The notes beneath the pieces are model-generated. The model was not told the origin of the DNA and made no database searches. It saw only the letters and a list, made by a program, of their open reading frames with translations. Positions 45,301 to 57,000 of a stretch of 64,000 nt of DNA are shown piece after piece (within the stretch, counting starts at the first letter, position 1; each line of letters opens with the position of its first letter). Location of the stretch: the NCBI GenBank assembly GCA_021234155.1, contig JAJEKV010000059.1, positions 2,000,182-2,064,181 on the forward strand, given 5' to 3'. The stretch is from Isoetes taiwanensis (lineage: Eukaryota; Streptophyta; Lycopodiopsida; Isoetales; Isoetaceae). The position numbers were made by a program, and so were the translations under genes.

Positions 45301-46858
45301 GCCGCATTGATGTTCCTCTTGGATAAGCATGGATATTTGTTTCTAAGGCAACATGTTACCGTATACATGAAACACAATCCACTCAAGATCCTTCTCAACC
45401 GATCGCAAAAGAAAGACAAGCTCTATAAGTGGTCTACTCGTTTGGCGGAGTATGATTTGGAGGTGCAGTTGTACAGTGCAAAAAGAAATCCGAGTTTGTA
45501 TATCCCTTATGCTTTTTATTCGCATGATCTGGAGCGGGAAGATGCTGATGTGTGCCCCGATATTGATAATGAGGACCCAAGAATTACCTTGGTCGACTCA
45601 ATAGATTCCTGGAAGTACCCCATCTGTAAGTATTTGCTAACACAAGAGTTGCCTGCAGGTTTGACTAAAAGTTCAGCCAGGAGATTTAAAGAACGTTGCC
45701 TTCAGTATACACTTGTGGAAGATATTCTTTGCTGGTCAGATAAATCAGGGGCATATCTAAGATGTTTGGACGAAATTGAGCAGAAGTTGGTCCTCAAAGA
45801 ATGTCATGATCAAGTGTGTGGAGGCCATTTTTCTAGCGACACCACCGCGAAGAAGATCCTGCTAAATGGGTATTACTGGCCCACCATTTTCAAGGATTGC
45901 CATGCCTATATTCAGAAATGTCATCAATGCCAGATCCATGGCCGTAAAATTTTGCATCCTGGACCCTTAAACCCAATAGTCACGCCTGGGCCATTTCAAG
46001 TATGGGGTCTGGATTTTATTGGCAAGATAGAACCTCCTTCAGCTGCCCAGCATAATTATATACTTGTCGCCACTGATCTCTTTACTAAGTGGGTGGAAGC
46101 AGTCCCGCTCAAGGATGCAAATGCAAAAGTCACAGCCAAATTCATATACACAGAGATTTGCAGCAGGTTTGGGATACCCTTTCATATTATTACGGACAGA
46201 GGTTCTCCTTTTGTAAACGATCTTATGCAGCATCTAGTACGGTACCTCAAGATCAAGCATACCAAAAGCAGTTCTTATTACCCCCAGGGTAATGGTCAAT
46301 CAGAAGCCACCAACAAAGTTCTCAAGAGCATCCTCAAAAAAACAGTGGCAGAGCACAAACGAGACTGGAATTTGAAATTGACCGATGCTTTGTGGGCCTA
46401 TCGAACTACCCATAAACACTCTATAGGGATGACGCCATTTCAGCTTGTGTATGGCACAGAAGCCATGCTACCAGTGCATCTCGAGCTACCTGCTTTAAAA
46501 TTCATCTATCAACAAAACTTGTGCATGGACGAGGCAATCTGCGATAGAATATGCTTGCTGGAAAAGCTAACAGAACGTAGGGATGAAGCTTATGAAAACA
46601 TGGCATTGAAAAAGAAAAAAGAGGAAGCTGCTTTCAACAAGAAGAACAGGTTACAGGGTTCTTATGTTCCTGGGGATATGGTGTTGATTTGGGATAAGAA
46701 AATCGAGAAGAATCCCCCCAAATTTGCAAACCTCTGGAAAGGTCCTTTTTTTTATCAAACAACATGCTGGCACTAACTCTTATCTTTTGCAGGATCTCCA
46801 TCTCGAGGAACTACCAAATCCCATCAACATACAACATTTGAAGAGATACTGGATTTAA
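42343..46858 (+). CDS. Ty3 Pol: knuckles, protease, RNase H, RT, degenerate RNase H, integrase
   Basis: Residue numbers count from ATG 42343. Three CX2CX4HX4C knuckles lie at 24-37, 42-55 and 58-71. An aspartic-protease-like motif (VFLDGGSGQNVMP) has D246. A complete type-I RNase H fold with all four acidic residues is present: D414 (WFDGG), E454 (NAAEYEALLLGL), D478 (IFGDS), D528 (NSEAD). RT follows (about 640-830) with FLDD at 790-793. The RNase H normally attached to Ty3 RT is degenerate: its first acidic motif reads VYITVTEKAIG and TDHNPL reads MKHNPL. Integrase has an H2C2 zinc region (HDQVCGGHF, CHQCQ) and D1224, D1285, E1321 with 35 residues between the last two. No chromodomain is seen. 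The open frame ends at 46776 because of one extra T in the run near 46750; one base less gives the expected end at TAA 46856-46858. Confidence 0.9.
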
Positions 46859-46908
46859 TACTTTGGCGGGCTGAGGGGACCAGCCCATTCTTTGTTTTGG
46901 GCATCAAA
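46859..46908 (+). other. Polypurine region before the 3' LTR
   Basis: GGCGGGCTGAGGGGAC at 46864-46880 is the only G-rich purine tract between pol and the 3' LTR. It ends 29 bases before TGTTGCC. A PPT normally touches the LTR, so either it is displaced or the true PPT is weak. Confidence 0.4.
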
Positions 46909-48253
46909 TGTTGCCACTTAGGTGGCAACATTTCATTGTTTTGGGCATTGTCGTATTCCATTATTGTTTTGGGCAATTTCATGGTACCGTCATTTGGTTG
47001 TTTAAGAATGCAGTGTGCAAGATGCGGATCAAGACCCGGTGAGTAGGAGCACCTCTTGTTGAATTGTTTAGATTCACAAGGCCATGGGGGAGCTACTATG
47101 GCACAGTTCAGTTACATGCATGTAGTGTGGCAGAGAAGTCCTGGTGTGTAGGAACACCTCATGTAAAATCTAGAATTTTACATGGCCATGGAGGAGTCAC
47201 CATGGTGCAGTAGTAGATCACATTTCCAGAAAAGGGCTTGATACAGGTTTTTGTAGAGATTTCATTGGCATCTACCATGGCGCAGTAGTAAGGGATTATC
47301 TGTTTCAATGTTGGATGGTCATTTTGTTGAGTAGTGGCTCACATTTCCTGAAAAGGGCCTGATACAGGTTTTTAGAGATTCCATTGGCATGTACTATGGT
47401 GCACTAGTGAGGGATTAATTACTTCAATGTTAAAGGTTTTTGGTTGAGTCTTTATTTGACGTCTACCCTTTGGCAACAAAATTGACTACATCGCCAAACT
47501 TTTAGGGTTATTTTCAAGTCCAGAATAACTGTTGAACAGGTGCCGAATTAAGCAGGAGTTGGTTATCAACTGAAGAAATCACGTCTCTGCAAGTCGTAAG
47601 TGGCCTTTATGGCGTTTGGCATTACTCTGATGGAGGGAAGAATCCGTTGGAGGAGGATAAAAGAGGCGGGAGAAGAGGAAAACGGGCTCTCAAACTGTGC
47701 ATTTTGGATCCGGAATCGCTCTTTGGCAGCCAAAGAAATTTCATACATCGTTGTATTTCTGGTACTCTTTTGATTCTAAAAAAAAAAAAAAACGCTATTA
47801 GCATTTGGTATGATTTTATTCAACATCCTGAGATAGTTCAGGGGAAGCATTGTTGGCTTATTCTGGCTTAAATCGGCTTGAAGAAATACCTTGTATCTGA
47901 TTTTATCCATTGTTATCTCAATATATTCTACTTGCATCAAGTATTAAGTTGTTCAAGATATATGAATTGAGTTGAGGATGCATAGCTTAAAAGAAATTCT
48001 ATAAAATTCCTAGCTCCATTGTCTAAATTTCTATCCCTTTCCTTTTGTGAAATTACCAGGATTGGCTTATCAAAATTGCTATCCGTTCTTTATGAAAGTT
48101 GCCGTGATTGGCCATCAAGTTTAAACACTTCTCATAGGGATTTATCTTGGAATACATTTTTTTTCTAAGGAGTGATTGGCCCAACCAATCTGGAGGTCCT
48201 GATCACTTGGGATCTCTGAAGACTGTTGCACAGAGCCCATTCTAAGTGCAACA
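46909..48253 (+). repeat. 3' LTR of the Ty3 element
   Basis: It begins TGTTGCCACTTAGG and ends GTGCAACA, followed by the right target-site copy TTTCT (48254-48258). It keeps the terminal inverted repeat intact. Confidence 0.95.
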
Positions 48254-49046
48254 TTTCTCAGGGGTGAAGGAAAGCGAAAGTTCAACAATTATGCAGATCA
48301 CAGAGAATTTTCCATTTTCAACAGTAGGAATGGATTAATGAAATGCAATATGGCCACGAGAAAAGAATATATCAAAATGGGGAAGGGGGAGATGCCATTC
48401 TGTAAAGATAGTGTAGATTTATGGGCTTCAATATTTTGCAGAGAAGTAATCCAGATGCATTGTGCTTGGTGGCTGCTGTTTCATAATCATGGTCAGTTGA
48501 CAGAAAGGCAAATGCAAAAATACAGGTCTCTATATTACAATCACAAGCAGGTAGCAGATGTGTATGGCACTCTTCTGATCCTTTTGGCTGAGGAAGATAC
48601 TTTTATTTTATTCTACAATAATAATTGGCCTCTGGATTCCTATCTTCCTGGTACTACTGAGCCTTTCAATAGGTATTTCAATTCCATCATCTTTCGCTAG
48701 TAACACCTAGCTCTCCAGTATCTCATTTGGTCTTCTTCATCCCTTTCCATTTCCCCATCACCAAGCCTAGCTTCAGAAGTACTCAAATGAAAAGTTTATG
48801 TTATCTTCTTGAGTTTTGCAGTTTCATAGGTGCAGATTCGACTTGAAAGTTTCTAGAATTTGGTAGCGGAGATGCAATTTCACATGGCGAATAGTACTTT
48901 TTGGACTCTCAAAAGCACATTCCTGCTGGATTTTGTCTACTTCGACTGGTTAAGACAGATATGTACCTTGTTTTATGAAGATCTTGGTGGTCTTCGATGG
49001 CTTTCCCATTTTGCTCTTTCATCAGTCTCAATTTTAAATTTCTGAG
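48254..49046 (+). mobile_element. L1-like LINE, ORF2 part 3 and 3' UTR
   Basis: After the TTTCT duplicate the LINE frame resumes (RGEGKRKFNNYADHREFSIF) and stays open to a stop at 48698-48700 through a hydrophilic C-terminus ending NRYFNSIIFR. The rest, to 49046, is non-coding and probably 3' UTR. No poly(A) is visible before the copia LTR, so the 3' end may have been removed or displaced. Confidence 0.7.
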
Positions 49047-49654
49047 TGTTGAGATCAAATGTATTTATTCAACAACTAACAAGTGCATCAAGTATATTTT
49101 GCTATCCAAAGCTTAGAGCAATTTTTCAACAACTTGAGTCCTTCAACTCTTTTACAAGCAATGCAATAATAAATATGCAACTTTAAACTATTGAAATTGA
49201 ACCCTTCACAACTTATATTGAGCAAATTCCTCCTCGACATCAAAACAGGTCTACAATCGATCTTGCACTTCTCTCTGTTCCTTGTTCATTCAAATGCATC
49301 CCTTTATAGATTGCATTCGGTGGCCAAGCATCAGCTTGGCAAGCCGGAACTTCCGACTTGCTAATCTGGTTTTTCTTCAATCATTTTCTTTATCCCATAG
49401 GCGTGCAAAAAACTTTGAGCTCTTCGACCATTGGACTTTAATGGTTTTAATAAAACCAATTTCAACTTCACAACTTAAACCTTTGGCTTAATGTTTGACC
49501 TTTGTATATAGGATAAATCAGATATAGATTTCAATCCTAATATTTAGCTGATCCTAATATTTAGCTGTAGATTCATTGCTAAAATTCCAGTCACAGTCTT
49601 CCACCTGAGGATCAAACCAATTTTATGTGATGATCAACTTGCAAAATTCTAACA
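49047..49654 (-). repeat. 3' LTR of the copia element
   Basis: On the minus strand it starts TGTTAGAATTTTGC at 49654, directly after the purine tract, and probably ends GATCTCAACA at 49047, giving a 608-bp TG...CA LTR. The left boundary rests on the TG/CA rule alone because the partner LTR is missing. Confidence 0.65.
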
Positions 49655-49687
49655 TTTCTCCTTCATCACATAAAATTGCACAATATA

Positions 49688-51932
49688 TTATGCTTCATGA
49701 ATATTTAAACTTTCTTTAAACTTGGTAAACTTGCTTTCAGGCAAAGCCTTTGTAAATATATCTGCTACCTGGTTAGAAGTATTCACATATGCCATTTTTA
49801 TGATCCCCTTTTCAACCAAATCCCTGATAAAATGCATCTTCAGTTCTATACGTTTGGTCCTTTCATGGTCTACAGGGTTTTCAACTATGGCTATACAACT
49901 TTAACTATCTGTCAAGATTGTAGTAGGATCATTTTGCTTGAAACCTAATTCATCCAGTAACCTTCTGAGCCATGCTATTTCCTTTGACACCAAGGATGAA
50001 GCAGCATATTCTGCTTCTGCAGAAGACATTGCCACTGCACTCTGCTTCTTTGTTCTCCAAGAGATAGCTCCTCCTACTAGAAAAACCACATAGCCTGAAG
50101 TGGACTTTCTCAAACTTTGATCACCTCCCCAAATCTGCATCTGTATACACTTCCAGCTTTAATTCTCTTTGTGAAAACCTGATTTCATGATCTCTGGTAC
50201 CTTTAAGATACCTTAAAATTTTCTTTCCTGCCAGCCAATGCATTTTGCTAGGATTGTGACACCTTCTACTTAAGATGTTTACAGCATAAGTGATATCAGG
50301 TCGTGTATTATTGGAAACATATAAAAGACATCTAATAAGAGCCCTATAAGGAATGTCCTCCATTTCCTGAATTTCCTTTTCTTTTAGAGGTATATCTGCA
50401 GTCAAATTATGACCTGTCACCATAGGAATCTTTACTGGATTTGCATCTGACATATTAAACCTCTTAAGCATATTATCAATATGCCTTTCTTGTTTTAATG
50501 TCAGTTCTCCTTTGCTCCTGTTTCTTACCACTTCAATTCCTAAGAAGTTTTGCAATTCCCCTAGGTCAGACATATGAAACCTGTTTTGTAGAACCTGCTT
50601 GCAAAATTTTAATATTTTCAAGTTGTTTGCTGCCATAATGCAGTCATCCACATAAAGGGCTATAATACAAAAATCAACATGATCTTTGTACATATATAAA
50701 TTACTATCATTTTTGAGCTTCTCAAAATTCTGTTCCCTAAGGAAACTATCGATGCACAAGTGCCATTCTCTGGGGGCCTGTTTAAGTCCATAGACTGCTC
50801 GGTTAAGCTTCCAAATCATATTTTCTCCAACTTCAAACCCAGGTGGCTGTTTCATGTAGATATCCTCATCAAGTTTAGCATTCAGAAAAGCAGTCTTCAC
50901 GTCCATGTGATGTAGCTCTAAATTCTGTGCAGTTGCCATGGCCAATAAAACTCTCACACTTGTGAGTTTAACAATTGGTGAATATGTTTCATCATAATCC
51001 CTGCCCCTTTTTTGAGTAAACCCTTTTGCCACTAATCTGGCTTTGTATTTTTGTTTTCCATCTGCATACATTTTAATCTTGAAAATCCATTTGCTTCCTA
51101 TAGCTACCTTGTCTGCTGATTTCTCCACAACTTCAAATGTTTGAGTTCTTTTAAAAGAGTTTAATTCTTCTTCCATTGTTGCCAGCCATTTTTCTTTATC
51201 TGTTGATTCCATTGCTTCTTCATAAGATTGTGGCACAACAATATCCTCTAGAATTGCTATAATTTGCTCAATGTCATCTTCTTCTATTTGAGCAATAGGA
51301 TTTTCTAATCTTCTACTTCTGCCTGCAGCATTTCTTCCATATAAATTACTATCTATTTGTATATCTTCTAATAGTTTCTCCACTTGTGTCCTTTTCCTTT
51401 TAGGTTCCTGTGCTTGAGGCTTATCCTCAACTGTCTCCCCTGGTTCACCTTCATGTCTATTTGAATTTTCTCCTTGTTCTTCATTCACTTCTTCATTATC
51501 TGAGTCCAAGTCTGTTGTTGGTAGATTTTCTTTTGTGTTATGTTCTACAACCTTCTTTGAAACTAGTGATCCATGCTCATTCCTGTCTTTATAGAAAATG
51601 TTTTCATAGAACTGGACATCCCTGCTAATTACAATGCTTCTGTCCTTTGGAATAAATATCCTGTATGTCTTAGACTCATGATCATACCCTGCTAAATAAC
51701 CAACCTGCCCTTTATCATCTAATTTTTTTCTCATTTCATTAGGGACATGAACAATGGATAAGCAACCATAAGCCTTAAACATGCCGAAGTCAGGTTTTGC
51801 ATCAAAATTCTTCCACAAGAGTTCAGGGATATTACCTTGCAAGCTGGCTGATGGTAACTTGTTCTGAATGTATACTGCAGTCTTTAGTGCTTCTTCTCAT
51901 AAATAATTTGGAAGAGCTGAGTGTTTGATCAG
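49688..51932 (-). pseudogene. Copia Pol C-terminal part: integrase end, RT, RNase H
   Basis: The frame begins in IKHSALPNYL with a stop in place of the conserved tryptophan, then EEALKTAVYIQNKLPSA, and a long open stretch to 50121. The RT has the typical copia words KARLVAKGFTQKRGRDYDET, MDVKTAFLNA, YGLKQAPREWH and the catalytic YVDD (ALYVDDCIMA). One extra base near 50128 (DAD then GGDQSLRKSTSGY) shifts the frame into RNase H (SSAEAEYAA). A further in-frame TAA after ILTDS (49901) precedes the normal C-terminus KRIELKMHFIRDLVEKG to TAA at 49690-49688. Three lesions in about 2.2 kb suggest a moderately old copy, older than the Ty3 element. Confidence 0.85.
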
Positions 51933-53203
51933 GTAAGGAGGCCGCCCTCCTCTCCCTGATTTTGGCACTGCTTCAGCTTTTCTTGCAGAACAGGGATAAA
52001 AATTGGGTGCTAGCAGGGTTTTGCTATACATCCTCGGTTGGTTAAAAATGCTTCAAGGCGGTCTTCATGATCTTGTTAAAATTTTTGCCTTTTTGAGCAT
52101 TTGTAGGCTCTTATTCAAGCTTGGCGAATAGGGCTTTGCTGCTCGGTTTTGCCAGACTCTTTTGGGAATCAAGCCTTCAAGCTTCTCTAACTTTGCTTCT
52201 CCCAATAGATGGGGCTTAGGAATTTTTTGTGAAGGCAAGGATCAGATGCAGCAAAATAAATCGAAATGGTCGGTGCTCTTCTTGGTAGCTGAGGTTCTTC
52301 TCTAAGACCTTGCCTTGGCAGACCAAGTCTACAGTTGCAGCCCGATTTGCTAAAGCAAGGACAAGAATGTGTAAGTTTCTTGAAATTTATATATTTTTTT
52401 TATTAGAGCAGAGTATATAAGGTAGCAGATTTTTGGCAGTATCATAAAGGGAGCAATTTTCATGATTGGTTATCTTGAGCAATCTAATTTATGGCGAATC
52501 CTCCGAATTGTTGGCTTTTTTCCCTTCCTCTTGCTCTTTCTTGCTAGCGGAAAGATCTAGAGATGTTTTTCTTGGAAGGAGCTAGAGCAAATTCTTGATT
52601 TCGCTTTTACAGTTTTAAAACAGGATGCCAAATTATTGGAGATTGCCGAGCTAGAGATATGATTGTGTCCAAAAAGACGCTTCCATATCAAGACCAAATA
52701 TTATGAGCCGAACTTTAGAGGGAAATTTTGGTGGCTAGGCTGTGTGTCTAGCTTTGCAGGTTGGCTGACTGGCACATCCCGACAATGCAGCGTCTCCTTT
52801 CAATTTTGCATTTGGTAGTAAAGCTGCAGAATGTAATCATAGTCTAAAGCATTTGGGCTTCTCTGAGCAGTGCGGGATGATGTTTAGATTACTCTTCAGC
52901 TCCTTTCTCCTCATTTCTAGTTTTGCAAGAAGATTTCTTGAGCATTCAAGATTTGTCTGAAGCTTATGGAAAATGAGCATTTGGCTCTTATAGTATTTTG
53001 TTTAACTGGGAAGATGTTAATATTGTAGTACTAGTTAGATAGAGGAAGAGGTTGAGAGAAGCTCATATGTACATTTTCTACAGACATGATTTTAATCCAG
53101 AGGGGATCCTCTGTACTTAAATTATATCTGATCCATAAGGGATCCTTTGTATTGTAATTTTTCCTATCTAATCAATAAAAAACTTTGTACTTTAAAAAAA
53201 AAA
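51933..53203 (+). mobile_element. Poly(A)-tailed non-coding element inserted in the copia element
   Basis: Copia coding text ends at GTGTTTGATCA (about 51932). About 1.27 kb later, after CAATAAAAAACTTTGTACTTT and 11-12 adenines, CAACATTCTC follows; joined, the two sides give a copia-like RMLIKHSALPNYL. The inserted DNA has no recognisable protein. The AATAAA signal and A tail indicate an RNA-derived insertion: a SINE-like element, a 5'-truncated LINE 3' UTR, or a retrocopy of a non-coding transcript. Confidence 0.5.
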
Positions 53204-53688
53204 ACAACATTCTCTTGAGCTAGATTATTCCCTCTTTCTATCCTCGCACTCTCACTCCGATTTCTCTATTCTATTCATTGTAGCTTTTGTATTAATCATT
53301 TTTTCAATCACTGCCTATGGTTGATTATTCCTCTGAGTTTTGTTTGAGCAACATCCATGTTTTGAAAAACCTGTTCGCTTATATGCCTTTATAGCTTTGC
53401 GATAAGACTTCTTTCGCTTTTTAATAGTTGTGATCCTTTTTATTCTGAGCCTCTACCTCCAAGAGCGAGTACATTTATGGGCTTCAAGCCTCTTGCCCTT
53501 TCGTTGAACCCCAGTGGAGTTTTCTTCATTCATTTGACTCTCTTGTTGAGGGAATTATTTTCTTGCTCAACTCTCTTTATTCTTTACTGAATTACTTGAT
53601 CTCCATCACCAATTCCCACATTTCCACCTACACTTCACTCTCCTTTTGACATTATTGAGACAACAAGTAGTTTGCATATTGAAGTTGG
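53204..53688. other. Unassigned region
   Basis: Possibly the decayed continuation of the copia integrase on the minus strand, but too many stops occur to support that beyond the first ~10 codons. Confidence 0.3.
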
Positions 53689-54075
53689 TTAACATCTTGA
53701 AAACCTTTGCAATTTAATCCATACAAATGCAAAATGTGGATTACAATTACCATTAACCAAATTATTCCAATAACCAAGTAATCTTTGGAGATCCTTGCAA
53801 TCAAATTCAACAAGACCAGATGCTAAGGAAAAATCTGGATGAGCTCGACTGAAAGAGTCACATGGATACAATCGCTCTTTAGCCCAAAGATCTAAATTTA
53901 TTGCTTCAAAAGCTTGTAGTGAATTGCTACATATTCTAAACGGGATGCACCCTGAACTACCACAGTCGTCGGATCTGTCGCTCCTACGGCCCAAACTGTA
54001 TGTTGGAGGCTCTGGGCACCTCCCGTTTCGGTTATGCTCAATTATGATTGGGTTTCCTATGTTTTGAAATGTCAA
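53689..54075 (-). pseudogene. Cysteine-rich unknown frame overlapping satellite unit 1
   Basis: A 128-codon minus-strand frame has an N-terminal half (CPEPPTYSLG, CGSSGCIPFRIC) that lies in the first satellite unit, and a C-terminal half (INLDLWAKERLYPCDSFSRA, VEFDCKDLQRLLGYWNNL) that is single-copy. The single-copy half has spaced Cys and Trp residues as in an extracellular domain. I do not recognise it; a receptor ectodomain exon is possible. It suggests the satellite arose next to, and partly from, an old exon. Confidence 0.35.
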
Positions 54076-57000
54076 ATACGAGTTTGCCTAAGGTTTTGAT
54101 GCAATATCAAAACTCTATACGTCTTTGTCTAAGGTTGTAGAATATGAAATATGGGGGCTTGAGCCTCTACCAAAAAAACTCAATGTTCTTATAAAACTAT
54201 ATTAACCAATATACCCAGTAAGCTGATAAGATTATTTTTTAACTTGAATCTATGTTTTTTTTTAACGGCCCATTCAATTGTTTTAGGGATATATGGTCTA
54301 TGGTTTCAAGGTTTGTCTTTTTACATCTATATCAAATCCCCCTGGAACCCTCTGTTACTTTGCTACATATTCTAAACGGGGTGCACCCTGAACTACTGTA
54401 GTCGTCGGATCTGGCGATCCTACGACCCAAACTGTATGTTGGAGGCTCTAGGCACCTCTCCTTTCACTTATGCTCAGTTATAATTGGGTTTCCTATGATT
54501 TTGAAATTTCAAATACGAGTTTGCCTAAGGTTTTGATGCAATATCACAACTTTATAGGTCTTTGTCTAAGGTTTTAGAATATGAAATATGGGGGCTCGAG
54601 CCTCTACTAAAAAAACTCAATATCCTTATAAGACTACATTAACCAATATACCCAATAAGCTAATGTGATTATTTTCTATCTTGAATCTATGTTTTTCTTA
54701 ACGACTCATTCAATTGTTTTAGGGATACATGATCTATGGTTTCAACGTTTGTCCTTTTACATTCAAATCCCCCTGTAACCCTCTATTACTTTGCTACATA
54801 TTGTAGTCGTCGGATCTGTCGATCCTACAACCCAAACTGTATGTTGGAGGCTCTAGGCACCTCTCGTTTCACTTATGCTCAGTTATAATTGGGTTTCCTA
54901 TGATTTTGAAATGTCAAATACGAGTTTGCCTAAGGTTTTGATGCAATATCAAAACTTTATACGTCTTTGTCTAAGGTTTTAGAATATGAAATATGGGGGC
55001 TCGAGCCTCTACTAAAAAAACTCAATGTCTTATAAGACTACATTAACCAATATACCGAGTACGCTAATGTGATTATTTTCTATCTTGAATCTATGTTTCT
55101 TTTAACGACTCATTCAATTGTTTTAGGGATATATGGTCTATGGATTCAAGGTTTGTTTTTTTACATCCATATCAAATCCCCCTGGAACCCTCTGTTATTT
55201 TGCTACATATTCTAAACGGGGTGCACTTGAACTACTGTAGTCGTCGGATCTGTCGATCCTACGATCCAAACTGTATGTTGGAGGCTCTAGGCACCTCTCG
55301 TTTCACTTATGCTCAATTATAATTGGGTTTCTTATGATTTTCAAATGTCAAATACGAGTTTGCCTAAGGTTTTGATGCAATATCAAAACTTTATACGTCT
55401 TTGTCTAAGGTTTTAGAATATGAAATATGGGGGCTCGAGCCTCTACTAAAAAAATCAATGTCCTTATAAGACTACATTAACCAATATACCCAGTAAGCTA
55501 ATGTGATTATTTTCTATCCTAAATCTATGTTTTTTTTAACGACTTATTCAATTGTTTTAGAGATATATATATAGTCTATAGTTTCAAGGTTTGTCTTTTT
55601 ACATCCATATCAAATCCCCCTGGAACCCTTTGTTATTTTGCTACATATTCTAAATGGGGTGCACCCTGAACTACTGTAATCGTCGGATCTGTCGATCCTA
55701 CGACCCAAACTGTATGTTGGGGGATCTAGGCACCTCTCGTTTCACTTATGCTCAGTTATAATTGGGTTTCTTATGATTTTGAAATGTCAAATACGAGTTT
55801 GCCTAAGGTTTTGATGCAATATCAAAACTTTATACGTCTTTGTCTAAGGTTTTAGAATATGAAATATGGGGGCTCGAGCCTCTACTAAAAAAACTCAATG
55901 TTCTTATAAAACTATATTAACCAGTATACCCAATAAGCTAATGTGATTATTTTCTATCTTGAATCTATGTTTTTTTTTAACGACTCATTCAATTGTTTTA
56001 GGGATATATGGTCTATGGTTTCAAGGTTTGTCTTTTTACATCCATATCAAATCCCCCTGGAACCCTCTGTTATTTTGCTACATATTTGTAAACGGGGTGC
56101 ACCCTGAACTATTGTAGTCGTCGGATCTGTCGATCCTACGACCCAAACTGTATGTTGGAGGCTCTAGGCACCTCTCGTTTCACTTATGCTCAGTTATAAT
56201 TGGGTTTCTTATGATTTTGAAATGTCAAATCATCCACAAAGTTTGCCTAAGGTTTTGATGCAATATCAAAACTTTATAATGCCTTTGTCTAAGGTTTTAG
56301 AATATGAAATATGGGGGCTCGAGCCTCTACTAAAAAATCAATGTCCTTATAAGACTACATTAACCAATATACATCTCAATTCAAACTAATGTGATTATTT
56401 TCTATCCATATCAAATGAATCTATGTCTAAATAGGATGCACCTGAACTACTTTTTTAACATCCTCATTCAATTGTTTTAGGGATATATGGTCTATGGTTT
56501 CAAGGTTTGTCAATATCAAAACTTTTACATCTAAGGTTTTAGAATATAAAAATCTCTACCTCAATGTCCTTATAAGAACATTAACCAATATACCCAATAA
56601 GCTAATGTGATTATTTTTATCTTTTTGCTACAATTGTTTTAGGGATATATTCTAAATGGGGTTTGCACCATATAAAATCCCCGAAACTACATATTTGTAG
56701 TCGATTCGGATCTGCCGATCCTACGACCCAAACTGATTTTGGAGGCTCTAGGCACCTCTCGTTTCACTTATGCTCAGTTATAATTGGGTTTCTTATGATT
56801 TTGAAATGTCAAATACGAGTTTGCCTAAGGTTTTGATGCAATATCAAAACTTTATACGTCTTTGTCTAAGGTTTTAGAATATAAAATATGGGGGGGTCGA
56901 GCCTCTACTAAAAAAAAATCAATGTCCTTATAAGACTATATTAACCAATATACCCAATAAGCTAATGTGATTATTTTATATCTTCATTCCTTCCTTCTTT

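Larger units (their letters stand above)
40134..48253 (+). mobile_element. Young Ty3/gypsy-type LTR retrotransposon with extra RNase H before RT
   Basis: The 8,120-bp element has two LTRs (1,347 and 1,345 bp) beginning TGTTGCC and ending GCAACA. It is flanked by identical TTTCT at 40129-40133 and 48254-48258. Reading the LTRs side by side I count about four substitutions and one A-run indel, so insertion was recent. Order inside is: PBS, gag, CCHC knuckles, protease, RNase H, RT, native RNase H, integrase. Removing the element restores the interrupted LINE reading frame (LRF-LRGEGKRKF). Only a frame change between gag and pol and a T-run frameshift near the pol end depart from an intact element. 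Confidence 0.95.
49047..51932 (-). mobile_element. Ty1/copia retrotransposon, 5'-truncated
   Basis: The minus strand holds the 3' two-thirds of a copia element: integrase C-terminus, RT, RNase H, a purine tract (GATGAAGGAGAAA reading, 49667-49655) and a 3' LTR. Gag, protease, the integrase core and the 5' LTR are not in recognisable form. At about 51932 the coding sequence is cut by a poly(A) element; a possible continuation (RML before IKHSALP) starts at about 53205. Confidence 0.85.

Noticed and set aside
42792-46292. Several 60-118 codon frames opposite or out of frame with Ty3 pol
   Set aside because: They lie entirely within the conserved pol coding sequence and have no independent features.
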